From Pseudooceanicola aestuarii (GTDB lineage Bacteria > Pseudomonadota > Alphaproteobacteria > Rhodobacterales > Rhodobacteraceae), in the NCBI RefSeq assembly GCF_010614805.1, contig NZ_JAAFZC010000004.1, positions 62,001-126,000 on the forward strand: a DNA stretch of 64,000 nt, read 5' to 3'. The first letter of the stretch is position 1; every line of letters begins with the position of its first letter. The position numbers were made by a program, and so were the translations under genes. Of this stretch, positions 35,404-43,424 are shown piece by piece. The notes below the pieces were generated by a model. The model searched no databases. It was not told where the DNA came from and worked only from the letters and a program-made list of their open reading frames with translations.

Positions 35404-36524
35404 GGGAATGTCCTTTGTGAACCGGGGGTTGCTTCGGTTGGAACGGGGGCCTCTCGGCCATCGCGCGGCGCGGTGTTTTGGCGAATGCGCGTCGCGGGAT
35501 TCTGCTGCGGCTCCTTTTTGGCCTGCCCGCTTCGGGCGTCGAAAAGGAGCCGATCCTGTTCGGGCAGGCGCAAAGCCACCTGTGCACCGGGCTCCAGCCT
35601 CGCGATGCCGGGCAGGATCAGTGCCAGCCCCCGTGCGGCGGGATGGTCCAGTGACACCAGTGTCTCGGCGCCCAGGAATTCGGTATCGGCCACCTGCGCG
35701 GTCAGATCGGCGGTATCTTCGCCGGCCAGCGTGATCCGTTCGGGCCGGATGCCGATGGTCAGCGCCGCATCGCGGCCCAGGGCGGCGCCGTCGATCAGGG
35801 CCATGGGCGGCTCTCCGATGAATTCCGCAGCAAAGGTGCTGGCGGGACGGTCATAAAGCTGCGCCGGGGTGCCCATCTGTTCGATCCGTCCGCCGTTCAT
35901 CAGCACGACCTGATCCGAAAGGCTCATCGCCTCGCCCTGGTCATGGGTGACATAGACCACCGTCAATCCCAGCCGCCGCTGCAACGCGCGGATGTCGCGG
36001 CGCACGGAATTGCGGAGCTTGGCATCCAGGTTGGACAGCGGTTCATCCATCAGGCACAGGCGCCGGTCCGACACCACCGCCCGCGCCAGGGCGACGCGCT
36101 GACGTTGCCCGCCCGACAGGGCCGCAGGCTTGCGCCCGCCCAGCCCCGTCAACCCGGTCAGCGCCAGCGCCTCGTCCAGGCGGCGGGTGCGTTCGGCCCG
36201 GGGCACGCGGCGCACTTTCAGGCCGAACAGCACGTTCTCTGCCACCGTCAGATGCGGGAACAGCGCGTAGGATTGAAAGACCATGGACAGGTCACGCTTG
36301 GACGCTGGCGCGCCTGTCACGTCCTGCCCGCGCAGCAGGATGCGCCCGGATTGCGGCTGCTCCAGCCCGGCGATCAGGCGCAGCAGCGTGGATTTCCCGC
36401 AACCCGACGGCCCCAGGATGGAGAGAAAGGCGCCCTCTGCCAGGTCGAGCGAAATCCCCGAGACACCGCCCTGCCCGTCCCATTGGCGGGTCACGCGGTC
36501 CAGTTCCAGAAACGCGCCGCTCAT
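35400..36524 (-). CDS. Sugar/glycerol-phosphate ABC ATPase (UgpC/MalK-like)
   Basis: A 374-residue ATPase. Walker A is GPSGCGKST, the signature LSGGQRQRVALARAVV, and Walker B LCLMDEPLSNLDA. An OB-type TOBE regulatory domain extends from about residue 240 (TIGIRPERITL). The C-terminal tail is Gln/Arg-rich and less family-like. ATG overlaps the DeoR stop by 4 bp. Order DeoR-ATPase-SBP-permease-permease differs from E. coli ugpBAEC. Confidence 0.92.
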   Translation of the reverse strand: MSGAFLELDRVTRQWDGQGGVSGISLDLAEGAFLSILGPSGCGKSTLLRLIAGLEQPQSGRILLRGQDVTGAPASKRDLSMVFQSYALFPHLTVAENVLFGLKVRRVPRAERTRRLDEALALTGLTGLGGRKPAALSGGQRQRVALARAVVSDRRLCLMDEPLSNLDAKLRNSVRRDIRALQRRLGLTVVYVTHDQGEAMSLSDQVVLMNGGRIEQMGTPAQLYDRPASTFAAEFIGEPPMALIDGAALGRDAALTIGIRPERITLAGEDTADLTAQVADTEFLGAETLVSLDHPAARGLALILPGIARLEPGAQVALRLPEQDRLLFDARSGQAKKEPQQNPATRIRQNTAPRDGREAPVPTEATPGSQRTFP

Positions 36525-37282
36525 GCCTCGGGCTCCGCCACGATCAGCGCGGCGCCCAGCGGGTCCAGCAACGGGTGATACCGCGGATCGGGCATCTGAT
36601 CGATCACCACCTGATCGGCGTCGCGCAGATGCCCGCCAAAGGCGGCGGCGTGACGGCCGAACTTGCTGTGATCCAGCACCAGGATCGACTTGCGGGCGCT
36701 GGCGCGGATCGCCTGGCGGTTCTGCACTTCCTCCTCGTGGAAATCCAGCAGGCTGCCATCGTCATCGACGCCACCGACCCCGTAGATGCCGAATTCCGCG
36801 CGGTAGGCCGCGAACATCTCCCGCGCGCTTTGGCCCAGGATGTCGCGATCGGGCAGGCGCAGTTCCCCGCCCGGAATGATCACCCTGTTGGAGCGGTTTT
36901 CCGACGCGGTCATCGCCACGTTCAGGTTGTTGGTGATGATGGTCAGCCCCTGGTGATTGCCCAAAGCCGCGGCGACCAGCGCAGGCGTGGTGCCGATGGA
37001 AAACGACAGGATCGCGCCATCGGGGATCAGGCTGGCGGTCTTGCGCGCGATCGCCTGTTTCGCCTGCACGTTCAGGATCTTGCGGGTGCCGTAGGGCAGA
37101 TTGTCCAGACCTTCGATGAACTCTGCCCCACCATGCAGGCGCCGCAGTTTCGACTGTTCGCACAGCGTGTTGATATCGCGCCGGATCGTATGGGCCGAGA
37201 CGCCCAGCTCCCGCGCCAGGGCGTCCACCGATACACGTCCGCGGGTCTGCGCCGCCTCCAGAATGGCAAGTTGTCTGTCCAT
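36521..37282 (-). CDS. DeoR family transcriptional regulator (GlpR-like)
   Basis: A 253-residue regulator: DeoR helix-turn-helix (about 1-55, RQLAILEAAQTRGRVSVDALARELGVSAHTIRRDINTL) and a sugar-phosphate-binding domain (about 75-235, with IGTTPALVAAAL and VGGVDDDGSL). It is first in the operon with the Ugp-like importer. Two inverted repeats lie 10-72 bp upstream of its start, so it is very probably an autorepressor relieved by a phosphorylated substrate. Confidence 0.92.
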   Translation of the reverse strand: MDRQLAILEAAQTRGRVSVDALARELGVSAHTIRRDINTLCEQSKLRRLHGGAEFIEGLDNLPYGTRKILNVQAKQAIARKTASLIPDGAILSFSIGTTPALVAAALGNHQGLTIITNNLNVAMTASENRSNRVIIPGGELRLPDRDILGQSAREMFAAYRAEFGIYGVGGVDDDGSLLDFHEEEVQNRQAIRASARKSILVLDHSKFGRHAAAFGGHLRDADQVVIDQMPDPRYHPLLDPLGAALIVAEPEA

Positions 37283-37292
37283 CGCGCCCTCT

Positions 37293-37316
37293 TTTCACGC
37301 TCATATGAGCGTGAAA
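37293..37316. promoter_or_regulatory. 24-bp perfect palindrome, probable DeoR operator 1
   Basis: Arms TTTCACGCTCAT and ATGAGCGTGAAA abut to give a perfect 24-bp palindrome just upstream of the DeoR start. Its centre is 42 bp from the centre of a second repeat with the same CGCTCAT/GAGCG core. That is four helical turns, suited to cooperative binding or looping. Confidence 0.75.
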
Positions 37317-37338
37317 TGGTAACGTGTTGATGACGATT

Positions 37339-37354
37339 CCGCTCATTCGAGCGG
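37339..37354. promoter_or_regulatory. Second DeoR-operator-like inverted repeat
   Basis: CCGCTC-ATTC-GAGCGG, a perfect 6-bp-arm inverted repeat sharing CGCTCAT with the 24-bp palindrome at 37293. It lies between the DeoR gene and the divergent glutaminase, so either promoter could be affected. Confidence 0.6.
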
Positions 37355-37578
37355 GTTTTGACGACTATCCCGGATACTTTGTCCTGCTGCGCCCGGCCTG
37401 GACGGCAAGGACGCTCTGCGATCGGGGCGGAGGGCTGCCACAGCTCCGCCCGAAAAACAGGCATTTGCACAACAGGCACCGGGAAAAGCCGGGCCCGTTT
37501 TGCCCCCGGCCAGCTCTGGCTTGCGGTCTGGCGGCGCCTTGCCGCAAGGTCTGGAAAAAATTTTACAGATTGCAGAAC

Positions 37579-39432
37579 ATGACGCCCGCACACCCGATTA
37601 CCGCCAGCCCCGGCCCGGTCGAAAGCTACCTGCGCCGGTTGCTGGACGACATTTCACCGAATACCGACGGCGCGGTGGCGGATTACATTCCTGAGCTCGC
37701 CTCTGCCCTGCCCGAGGATTTCGCCGTCACCCTAGCCACCGTCGACGGCGCCATCCATTCCGCCGGCTGCGACGACCGGGCCTTTACCATCCAATCGGTG
37801 TCCAAGCCGTTCATGTTTGCCGGCGCCATCGAAAGCCACGGCATCGACGCCGTCCGCCGCAAGGTCGGGGTGGAGCCGACGGGCGATCCGTTCAATTCCA
37901 TCGTCCTGGACGACGTCAACAACCGGCCCTACAACCCGATGGTCAATGCCGGGGCCATCGCGATGTGCGAAATGCTTTCCGCCCCCACGGCCGAGGCGCG
38001 CCGCGCCGAGCAGCTGGACCTGTTCAGCCGCCTTGCCGGGCGCCGGCTGAGCGTGGATGAACGGGTCTATCTGTCGGAAAAGGAAACCGGGCACCGCAAC
38101 CGCGCCATCGCCTACATGATGCTGAACAGCGGCATGATCGACGGTCCGACCGAAGATCTGCTGGATCTCTACTTCCGGCAATGCGCAATCCTGACCACCA
38201 CCCGCGACCTGGCCGTCATGGCCGCGACCTTTGCCGGCCATGGCCGCAACCCGATGACCGGAGAGAGCGTGCTGTCGCCCGGTACGGTGCGCGACGTGCT
38301 ATCGGTGATGGCGACCTGCGGCATGTATGATTATGCCGGCCAATGGATGTTCGACGTCGGCCTGCCGGCCAAAAGCGGCGTGTCGGGCGGGATCATCGCC
38401 GTATTGCCCGGCCAGCTGGGCATCTGTGTCTATTCCCCGCGTCTGGACAGTGTCGGCAATTCCGTGCGCGGGGTCGAAGTCTGCAAACGGATGTCCCGCG
38501 ATTTCAGCCTGCACGCCTATGTCGACCGGTCGGACATGCGCAACGTGGTGCGGCGCAGCTATCGCGGGGACGAGGTGCGGTCGGACCGGGTACGGGGGCA
38601 TCGAGACCAGGAGCTGCTGGCAGAGCTGGGCCACCAGATCGCCATCGTGGAAACGCAGGGGCCGCTGTTCTTCGGTTCTGCCGAACGGCTGATCCGCAAA
38701 ATCGCGGATGGCAGTGGCGGGGCAAAGCTGGTCATCGTGGACCTGCGGAGGGTGGCCTATGCCGACACCGCCGCGCGGACGCTGTTGCGGGAGCTGGTGC
38801 ATGACCTGGCCCGGCGCGGCTGCCGCGTCGATTTCACCGAGGCCGGGACCAATCCCCACCTCACCGGGTTTCAGGACGCCTTCACCGCCGAGGTGGAGGC
38901 GGGGCTGTGCCGCTTTGCAGGCACTCTCGATCATGCGCTGGAACAGGCGGAGGACGCCCTGCTGGCGCAGGCGGGGCCGGCCCGCCCGCCCGAGCGTCTC
39001 GCCCTGGATGAGCTGGAGCTGTTCCAGGGGCTGGATCGCGCCGATCTTCAGGCGCTTGGCCCCCTGATCAGTACCTACCAGTTCGACGCCGGCAGCCAGA
39101 TCCTGAAGACGGGGGACGACGCGCGGCTGATCTTCATCATCGCGCGCGGATCAGCCAGCATCCATGTCGGCGGCGGCCCGACCCGCGGGCGCCGAGTGGC
39201 CGCCGTGGGGCCGGGTCAGGCCTTTGGCGAGATGGCGCTGCTGGACGGCGGCACGCGGTCGGCCAATGTCTGGGCCGAGACGCGGCTGCTGGCCTATGGC
39301 ATCGCGGTCGAGGAGATCCGGCGGCTGGCAGACAGCCGTCCGCAGATCCTCAGCACGATATATGCCAACATCATCCGTTCCATCTCCACCCGGCTGCGCA
39401 ACGCCAACGACCAGATCCGCGCCTTGCAATAG
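37579..39432 (+). CDS. glsA: Glutaminase A fused to STAS and cyclic-nucleotide-binding domains
   Basis: A 617-residue protein, about twice a usual GlsA (about 310). Residues about 13-310 are the serine-dependent glutaminase (glutamine to glutamate plus ammonia), with the S-x-x-K nucleophile at S73-V-S-K76 and PYNPMVNAGAIAMC near 117. Residues about 345-445 are a STAS domain (IVDLRRVAYADTAARTLLREL). Residues about 480-600 are a CAP_ED domain with FGEMALLDGGTR (phosphate-binding cassette; E551, R560). Linked allosteric control by cNMP is plausible but unproven. ATG 37579 is the family start; the frame is open to 37324 without homology, and I see no good ribosome site. Confidence 0.93.
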   Translation: MTPAHPITASPGPVESYLRRLLDDISPNTDGAVADYIPELASALPEDFAVTLATVDGAIHSAGCDDRAFTIQSVSKPFMFAGAIESHGIDAVRRKVGVEPTGDPFNSIVLDDVNNRPYNPMVNAGAIAMCEMLSAPTAEARRAEQLDLFSRLAGRRLSVDERVYLSEKETGHRNRAIAYMMLNSGMIDGPTEDLLDLYFRQCAILTTTRDLAVMAATFAGHGRNPMTGESVLSPGTVRDVLSVMATCGMYDYAGQWMFDVGLPAKSGVSGGIIAVLPGQLGICVYSPRLDSVGNSVRGVEVCKRMSRDFSLHAYVDRSDMRNVVRRSYRGDEVRSDRVRGHRDQELLAELGHQIAIVETQGPLFFGSAERLIRKIADGSGGAKLVIVDLRRVAYADTAARTLLRELVHDLARRGCRVDFTEAGTNPHLTGFQDAFTAEVEAGLCRFAGTLDHALEQAEDALLAQAGPARPPERLALDELELFQGLDRADLQALGPLISTYQFDAGSQILKTGDDARLIFIIARGSASIHVGGGPTRGRRVAAVGPGQAFGEMALLDGGTRSANVWAETRLLAYGIAVEEIRRLADSRPQILSTIYANIIRSISTRLRNANDQIRALQ

Positions 39433-39471
39433 GGCCGCACACCACCGGACCCGTGGCACCAGTCGCGGCTT

Positions 39472-39484
39472 CATATTCCCTGCA
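39472..39484. promoter_or_regulatory. Promoter 13-mer before baeS, shared with small-protein gene
   Basis: CATATTCCCTGCA lies 24 bp upstream of the baeS start and occurs identically at 41672-41684, upstream of the secreted small protein. CATATT could be a -10 element or part of a BaeR box (E. coli consensus contains CTCCATnATTGG; resemblance is partial). Confidence 0.55.
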
Positions 39485-39507
39485 CAGTCTGAAAGTATCG
39501 CGCGGCG

Positions 39508-40914
39508 ATGATCTGGTCCCGCCTGCCCCTTGCCGCGAAACTCCTGGCCGCCGTGCTGATGCCGGTCCTTCTGGTCGTCGTGCTGATGGTCGGGGCGCTG
39601 ACCTACAACATGCGCAACGGGTTCGAACATTACCTGCTGGAAACCGAATTGCAGCAACTCGACAGCCTCGCGCAGAAGCTGGCAACCAGCGTCGACAGCT
39701 GGCCCCTGCTGGCCGCACCCGAAGCCTGGGCCCGGCTGGTGGAACAGCATCAGCCACATGGCGGTGACCGGGCCATCGGGCCGCGCGCCCGGCCGCCGGG
39801 CCCACCGCCCGGCCCGCCCGGTCCGGACCGCCTGCCCCAACGGCTGATCCTGATCGCGCCCGACGGCCAGGTGATCGCGGGCCGCGCGCAAGGAGAGAGC
39901 TACGCCGATCTTTCCGTGCCGCTCCCGGATGGTCCGTCCGCCACGCTGCGCCTTTTCGGGCGGGGGGCACCGTCTTCGGAACCCGGACGATTGTACCTGT
40001 CGCGGCAATTGCGCGCCATGCAGGTGATCACCGCCATAGCGGTTCTGGTCGCCGCTCTTGTGGCGTTTCTGACGGCGCGGCAATTCCTGCGCCCGATCCA
40101 CGAGGTTGCCCGCCACGTCGCGCGGTTGGCCGCAGGCGATCTGGAGCACCGCCTGACCCCCCGGTCACAGGACGAACTAGGGCGGATGATGGCCGACCAG
40201 AACGCGCTGGCCGAAGGGCTGAACGCCAGCCGGGAGCGGGAACGGCAATGGGTCTCCGACACCTCGCACGAGTTGAAAACTCCGTTAGCCGTCCTTCAGG
40301 CCGAGATCGAGGCGTTGCAGGACGGCGTTCGCCGTGCCAGCCCCGAGACGCTGGCCACCATGCACGGCGCCGTACGGCGGCTGTCCGCGCTGATTGACGA
40401 CCTGCGCCTGCTGGCCAGCAGCGACGAGGCGCGATTGTCGATCACGCCCGCCCGCATCGACCTGTCCCGGCTGGTGACGGAGGCCGCCGCCAGCGCGCAT
40501 CGCGCAGGTCTGGCGCAGGGCCTGGCGCTGACGATCGCGGCCGACGATCCGGTCTTCGTACGCGCCGATGCGGGGCGCATGCGCCAGGTGCTGGACAACC
40601 TGCTGGACAATGCCTGCCGCTACACCGATCGCCCCGGCCGGATCTGCGTCACCTGTCGCCCGGTGGCGGGCAGCGCGGAGATCGTGATCGCCGATACCGC
40701 CCCCCGACCGGACGAGCGGACCCTGCCGGCCATTTTCGACCGGTTCCGCCGCGGCGAAATCTCCCGCTCCCGCGATCATGGCGGGTCCGGGCTGGGACTG
40801 GCGATCTGCCGGTCGCTGCTGGCTGCGCAGGGCGGCACCATCTCGGCGGCGCCGTCGGATCTGGGTGGCTTGCGGATCTGCCTGCACCTGCCCCTGGCGG
40901 AGCCCGCACCATGA
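39508..40914 (+). CDS. baeS: Sensor histidine kinase, BaeS-like
   Basis: A 468-residue membrane kinase. TM1 is at about 10-32. The periplasmic domain (about 33-170) has a striking Pro/Gly run (residues 95-107). TM2 is about 172-190, HAMP about 190-240 (ARHVARLAAGDLEHRLTPRSQDELG) and the H-box SDTSHELKTPLAVLQ (H254). The ATPase domain has LLDNACRYTD and GGSGLGLAIC. The HisKA segment AEIEALQDGVRRASPETLA closely matches E. coli BaeS, an envelope-stress sensor, including the Pro-rich sensor loop. The stop overlaps baeR by 4 bp. Confidence 0.92.
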   Translation: MIWSRLPLAAKLLAAVLMPVLLVVVLMVGALTYNMRNGFEHYLLETELQQLDSLAQKLATSVDSWPLLAAPEAWARLVEQHQPHGGDRAIGPRARPPGPPPGPPGPDRLPQRLILIAPDGQVIAGRAQGESYADLSVPLPDGPSATLRLFGRGAPSSEPGRLYLSRQLRAMQVITAIAVLVAALVAFLTARQFLRPIHEVARHVARLAAGDLEHRLTPRSQDELGRMMADQNALAEGLNASRERERQWVSDTSHELKTPLAVLQAEIEALQDGVRRASPETLATMHGAVRRLSALIDDLRLLASSDEARLSITPARIDLSRLVTEAAASAHRAGLAQGLALTIAADDPVFVRADAGRMRQVLDNLLDNACRYTDRPGRICVTCRPVAGSAEIVIADTAPRPDERTLPAIFDRFRRGEISRSRDHGGSGLGLAICRSLLAAQGGTISAAPSDLGGLRICLHLPLAEPAP

Positions 40915-41621
40915 CCCATGGAAGCCTGCCGCCTCGTATTCCGCCCCCGCGTATCTTGATCGTCGAGGACGAGGGCGCCCTGGCCGAAGTGCTGCGCGAC
41001 TACCTGCTGGCGGCGGACATGCAGGCCGAGCTGATGGCCGAAGGCACCGACGCGACGGATCGTGCGCTGGCCGGAGATATCGACCTGCTGGTGCTGGACC
41101 TGATGCTGCCGGGAGTGGACGGGCTGACCATCTGCCGCCAGATTCGCGCCAGATCCGACCTGCCGATCATCATGACCACCGCCCGGGTCGAGGAGATCGA
41201 CCGCCTGCTGGGCCTGGAGCTGGGCGCCGACGACTACCTGTGCAAACCCTACTCACCCCGCGAATTGATCGCACGGATCAAGGCGGTCCTGCGCCGCCGC
41301 CCGGCCCTGGCCGATCCGGCCCCGACCAAGGCCGGGCTGGTGCTGAACCCGGAGACCTGGCGCGCCAGCCTGAACGGCCAGAAACTGGACCTGACGCGGC
41401 GCGAATTCGCGCTGCTGCGAACCATGGCTGCGCGGCCCGGTCAGGTGTTCTCTCGCCAACACCTGCTGGACAGCGCCTTTCCCGACGATGCCGACGTGTT
41501 CGACCGCACCATCGACAGCCACATTCGCAACATCCGCAAGAAACTCGCCGCCCTGGGCGATGTCGATCCGATCCGATCCGTCTACGGCGTCGGTTACGCC
41601 TACGAACCACCGACGGGCTAA
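40911..41621 (+). CDS. baeR: Response regulator, OmpR family, BaeR-like
   Basis: A 236-residue regulator. The receiver (about 12-130) has the acidic pair ED, phosphoacceptor D63 (VLDLMLPG) and the LCKPYSPREL lysine. The C-terminal winged helix (about 145-235) shows LDLTRREFALL, PGQVFSRQHLLD, DRTIDSHIRNIRKKL and SVYGVGYAYE. The blocks EEIDRLLGLELGADDYLCKPYSP and DRTIDSH are near-identical to E. coli BaeR. It probably binds the CATATTCCCTGCA-containing promoters on either side. Confidence 0.93.
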   Translation: MTHGSLPPRIPPPRILIVEDEGALAEVLRDYLLAADMQAELMAEGTDATDRALAGDIDLLVLDLMLPGVDGLTICRQIRARSDLPIIMTTARVEEIDRLLGLELGADDYLCKPYSPRELIARIKAVLRRRPALADPAPTKAGLVLNPETWRASLNGQKLDLTRREFALLRTMAARPGQVFSRQHLLDSAFPDDADVFDRTIDSHIRNIRKKLAALGDVDPIRSVYGVGYAYEPPTG

Positions 41622-41671
41622 GTGGCACAAGCGCAGCAGCGAGCGTTTTTTTCACCTCTGCACACTCGCTC

Positions 41672-41684
41672 CATATTCCCTGCA
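41672..41684. promoter_or_regulatory. Promoter 13-mer before the small secreted protein
   Basis: CATATTCCCTGCA, identical to 39472-39484, lies 76 bp before GTG 41760 in a 138-bp intergenic stretch and is preceded by a T-rich run (GTTTTTTTC). Shared promoter sequence supports joint control by BaeR. Confidence 0.55.
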
Positions 41685-41759
41685 ATCCGACTGCACACAG
41701 AGGTGGGACACCTCCGGCAGACGCCGTCCCTGGCGTTGCAACAGACCGGAGAATCCCTC

Positions 41760-42071
41760 GTGAAAACCCCCTACAAGACCCGCATCGCAATCCTCGGCAT
41801 CCTGTTGATCGGGGCGGCGCTATCCCTCGGCACCTTCGTGATGCCCGCCCTGGCGGACCCGGCACCAGCCTACCAATCGGCCCAGGGTCAGTCCCGGCCC
41901 CAGGGCGGCGGCGGACGCCCCCCGCGCGCGGCAATCGAGGCCTGCGCCGACAAGGCGGCGAACGACGCCTGCTCCGTCACCCTGGACGATCGCCAGATGC
42001 CCGGCACCTGCCGCAGCCCCGATGCGCAGCGTCCGCTGGCCTGCATTCCTGCTGACGCCGAACGCGGCTGA
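41760..42071 (+). CDS. Small secreted cysteine-containing protein next to BaeSR
   Basis: A 103-residue protein with an N-terminal signal/TM segment (YKTRIAILGILLIGAALSLGTFVMPALA), a Pro/Gly/Gln linker (about 35-55) and a C-terminal four-cysteine motif (ACADKAANDACSV, GTCRSP, LACIP). I have seen this Cys spacing in small periplasmic proteins beside two-component systems, but know no function. GTG 41760 follows GGAGAA; the frame is open to 41622 without a ribosome site. The promoter shares a 13-mer with baeS. It could be a BaeR target, or a periplasmic partner of the sensor, like accessory proteins of the Cpx type; this is inference. Confidence 0.75.
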   Translation: MKTPYKTRIAILGILLIGAALSLGTFVMPALADPAPAYQSAQGQSRPQGGGGRPPRAAIEACADKAANDACSVTLDDRQMPGTCRSPDAQRPLACIPADAERG

Positions 42072-42167
42072 CCCCGCCTTTTCTCCGTGCCATCGGGGCC
42101 GCCGCCCCGGTCCCGGTGGCACGCATTCGCCAGCGCAGACCTTGCCTGATTGTACAGGATCGCCCAG

Positions 42168-43298
42168 TTGCCCGGATCATCTTCCCGTCCCCCGCCCCTG
42201 TCCCGGCGCCGATTTTGCGCCCTGTCCGCGGGCCTCGTCCTGACCGCCTGTGCCAGGAACCCGGCCGAAGTGCCGCGCGCCGCGCCTTTGCCCCGCGATG
42301 TCCCCGACCCGCTGGCCAGATACCGCTTGTCCGCTAACGCCGATGTGGCCACATGGCGCCGGCACCTCCCGGCCAGTACACTGTCCCGCGACCTGCAATT
42401 CCTGGCCCTGTCCGGCGGTGGCGAGGACGGGGCGTTCGGCGCAGGCGTGCTGAATGGCTGGTCCGCCGCCGGGACGCGCCCGCAGTTCGACATCGTCACC
42501 GGCATCTCGACGGGGGCGCTGATTGCACCTTTCGCCTTTCTCGGGACTGCGCATGATGCCACCCTTCGCGACATCTTCCTGACCCACGACAGCGGCGACA
42601 TGATGCGGATGCGCACTATCGGCCTGGCGTTTTCCGAGGCGGTCTACGATACCGCGCCGCTGGCCGCGCTGATCGCCCATTACACCCCGCCGCGCCTGAT
42701 CCGGGCCGTGGCCGCACGCCATGCTCAGGGCGCGCGGCTGTTGGTGGTGACGACCAACCTTGAAACCTCGCAGGCCGTCGTCTGGAACATGGGCGCCATC
42801 GCGGCGGCGGGTGATGTCACGCTGTTCCGGGCGGTGCTGCGCGCGTCCTCGGCGATACCGGGGCTGTTTCCCGCGGTCAGGATCGCCTTTGACCGCGACG
42901 GGGGGCGCCATCACGAAACCCATGTCGACGGCGGTGTGATCATGCAGTTCCTGGCCTTTCCGGAGGCCGCCTTTGACGCGGGCTGGCCGGTCTCTTCAGG
43001 CGGGACGTTGCATATCGTGGTGAACAACACGCTGGACCCGGCGCCGCAGGACGTCGGATCCACGCCGCTGGGCCTTTCGCAACAGGCGATCACGGCGATG
43101 ATCCGCGCCAGTGCGAAGGCCGGTGTGTCCACCGCGCGGAAGGCGGCCGCACGCAATGGGCTTGCGACCCGCGTCGCGTCGGTCGCGCCGGAGGTCGGTG
43201 GCACGTGGCGCGCCTCGGACCGGTTCGCCGCCGATTACATGCAGCGGGTCTATCACCATGGCTACGAGGCGGCGCAGCGCGGCACCTGCTGGCGCTGA
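42168..43298 (+). CDS. Patatin-like phospholipase lipoprotein
   Basis: A protein of about 376 residues. The N-terminus RRRFCALSAGLVLTACARN is a lipoprotein signal with lipobox LTAC. The patatin domain shows the oxyanion motif SGGGEDGAFGAG, the nucleophile GISTGA (Ser in GxSxG) and the Asp of the dyad in VDGG. It should hydrolyse acyl-lipids at the membrane. The start is uncertain: TTG 42168 has AGGA at 9 bp, while TTG 42150 is in the same frame. It lies between the BaeSR cluster and an MsbA-like exporter, an envelope-lipid neighbourhood. Confidence 0.85.
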   Translation: MPGSSSRPPPLSRRRFCALSAGLVLTACARNPAEVPRAAPLPRDVPDPLARYRLSANADVATWRRHLPASTLSRDLQFLALSGGGEDGAFGAGVLNGWSAAGTRPQFDIVTGISTGALIAPFAFLGTAHDATLRDIFLTHDSGDMMRMRTIGLAFSEAVYDTAPLAALIAHYTPPRLIRAVAARHAQGARLLVVTTNLETSQAVVWNMGAIAAAGDVTLFRAVLRASSAIPGLFPAVRIAFDRDGGRHHETHVDGGVIMQFLAFPEAAFDAGWPVSSGGTLHIVVNNTLDPAPQDVGSTPLGLSQQAITAMIRASAKAGVSTARKAAARNGLATRVASVAPEVGGTWRASDRFAADYMQRVYHHGYEAAQRGTCWR

Positions 43299-43424
43299 AT
43301 ATGCGCCAGCCCGCGCGCAACGGACCCCGGGGCGCGGCACGGAGGCTGATGTCCTCCGGCCCCCTCCCCTTCCGCCTGACGGGCTGCTATGGACCCGGCG
43401 ACATACTGACCCCAGAGAGGTGCC

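Noticed and set aside
1019..37467. Shared 10-mer CAGGCATTTG at 1019 and 37458
   Set aside because: Only two copies in unrelated intergenic regions with no shared flanks; chance is a sufficient explanation.
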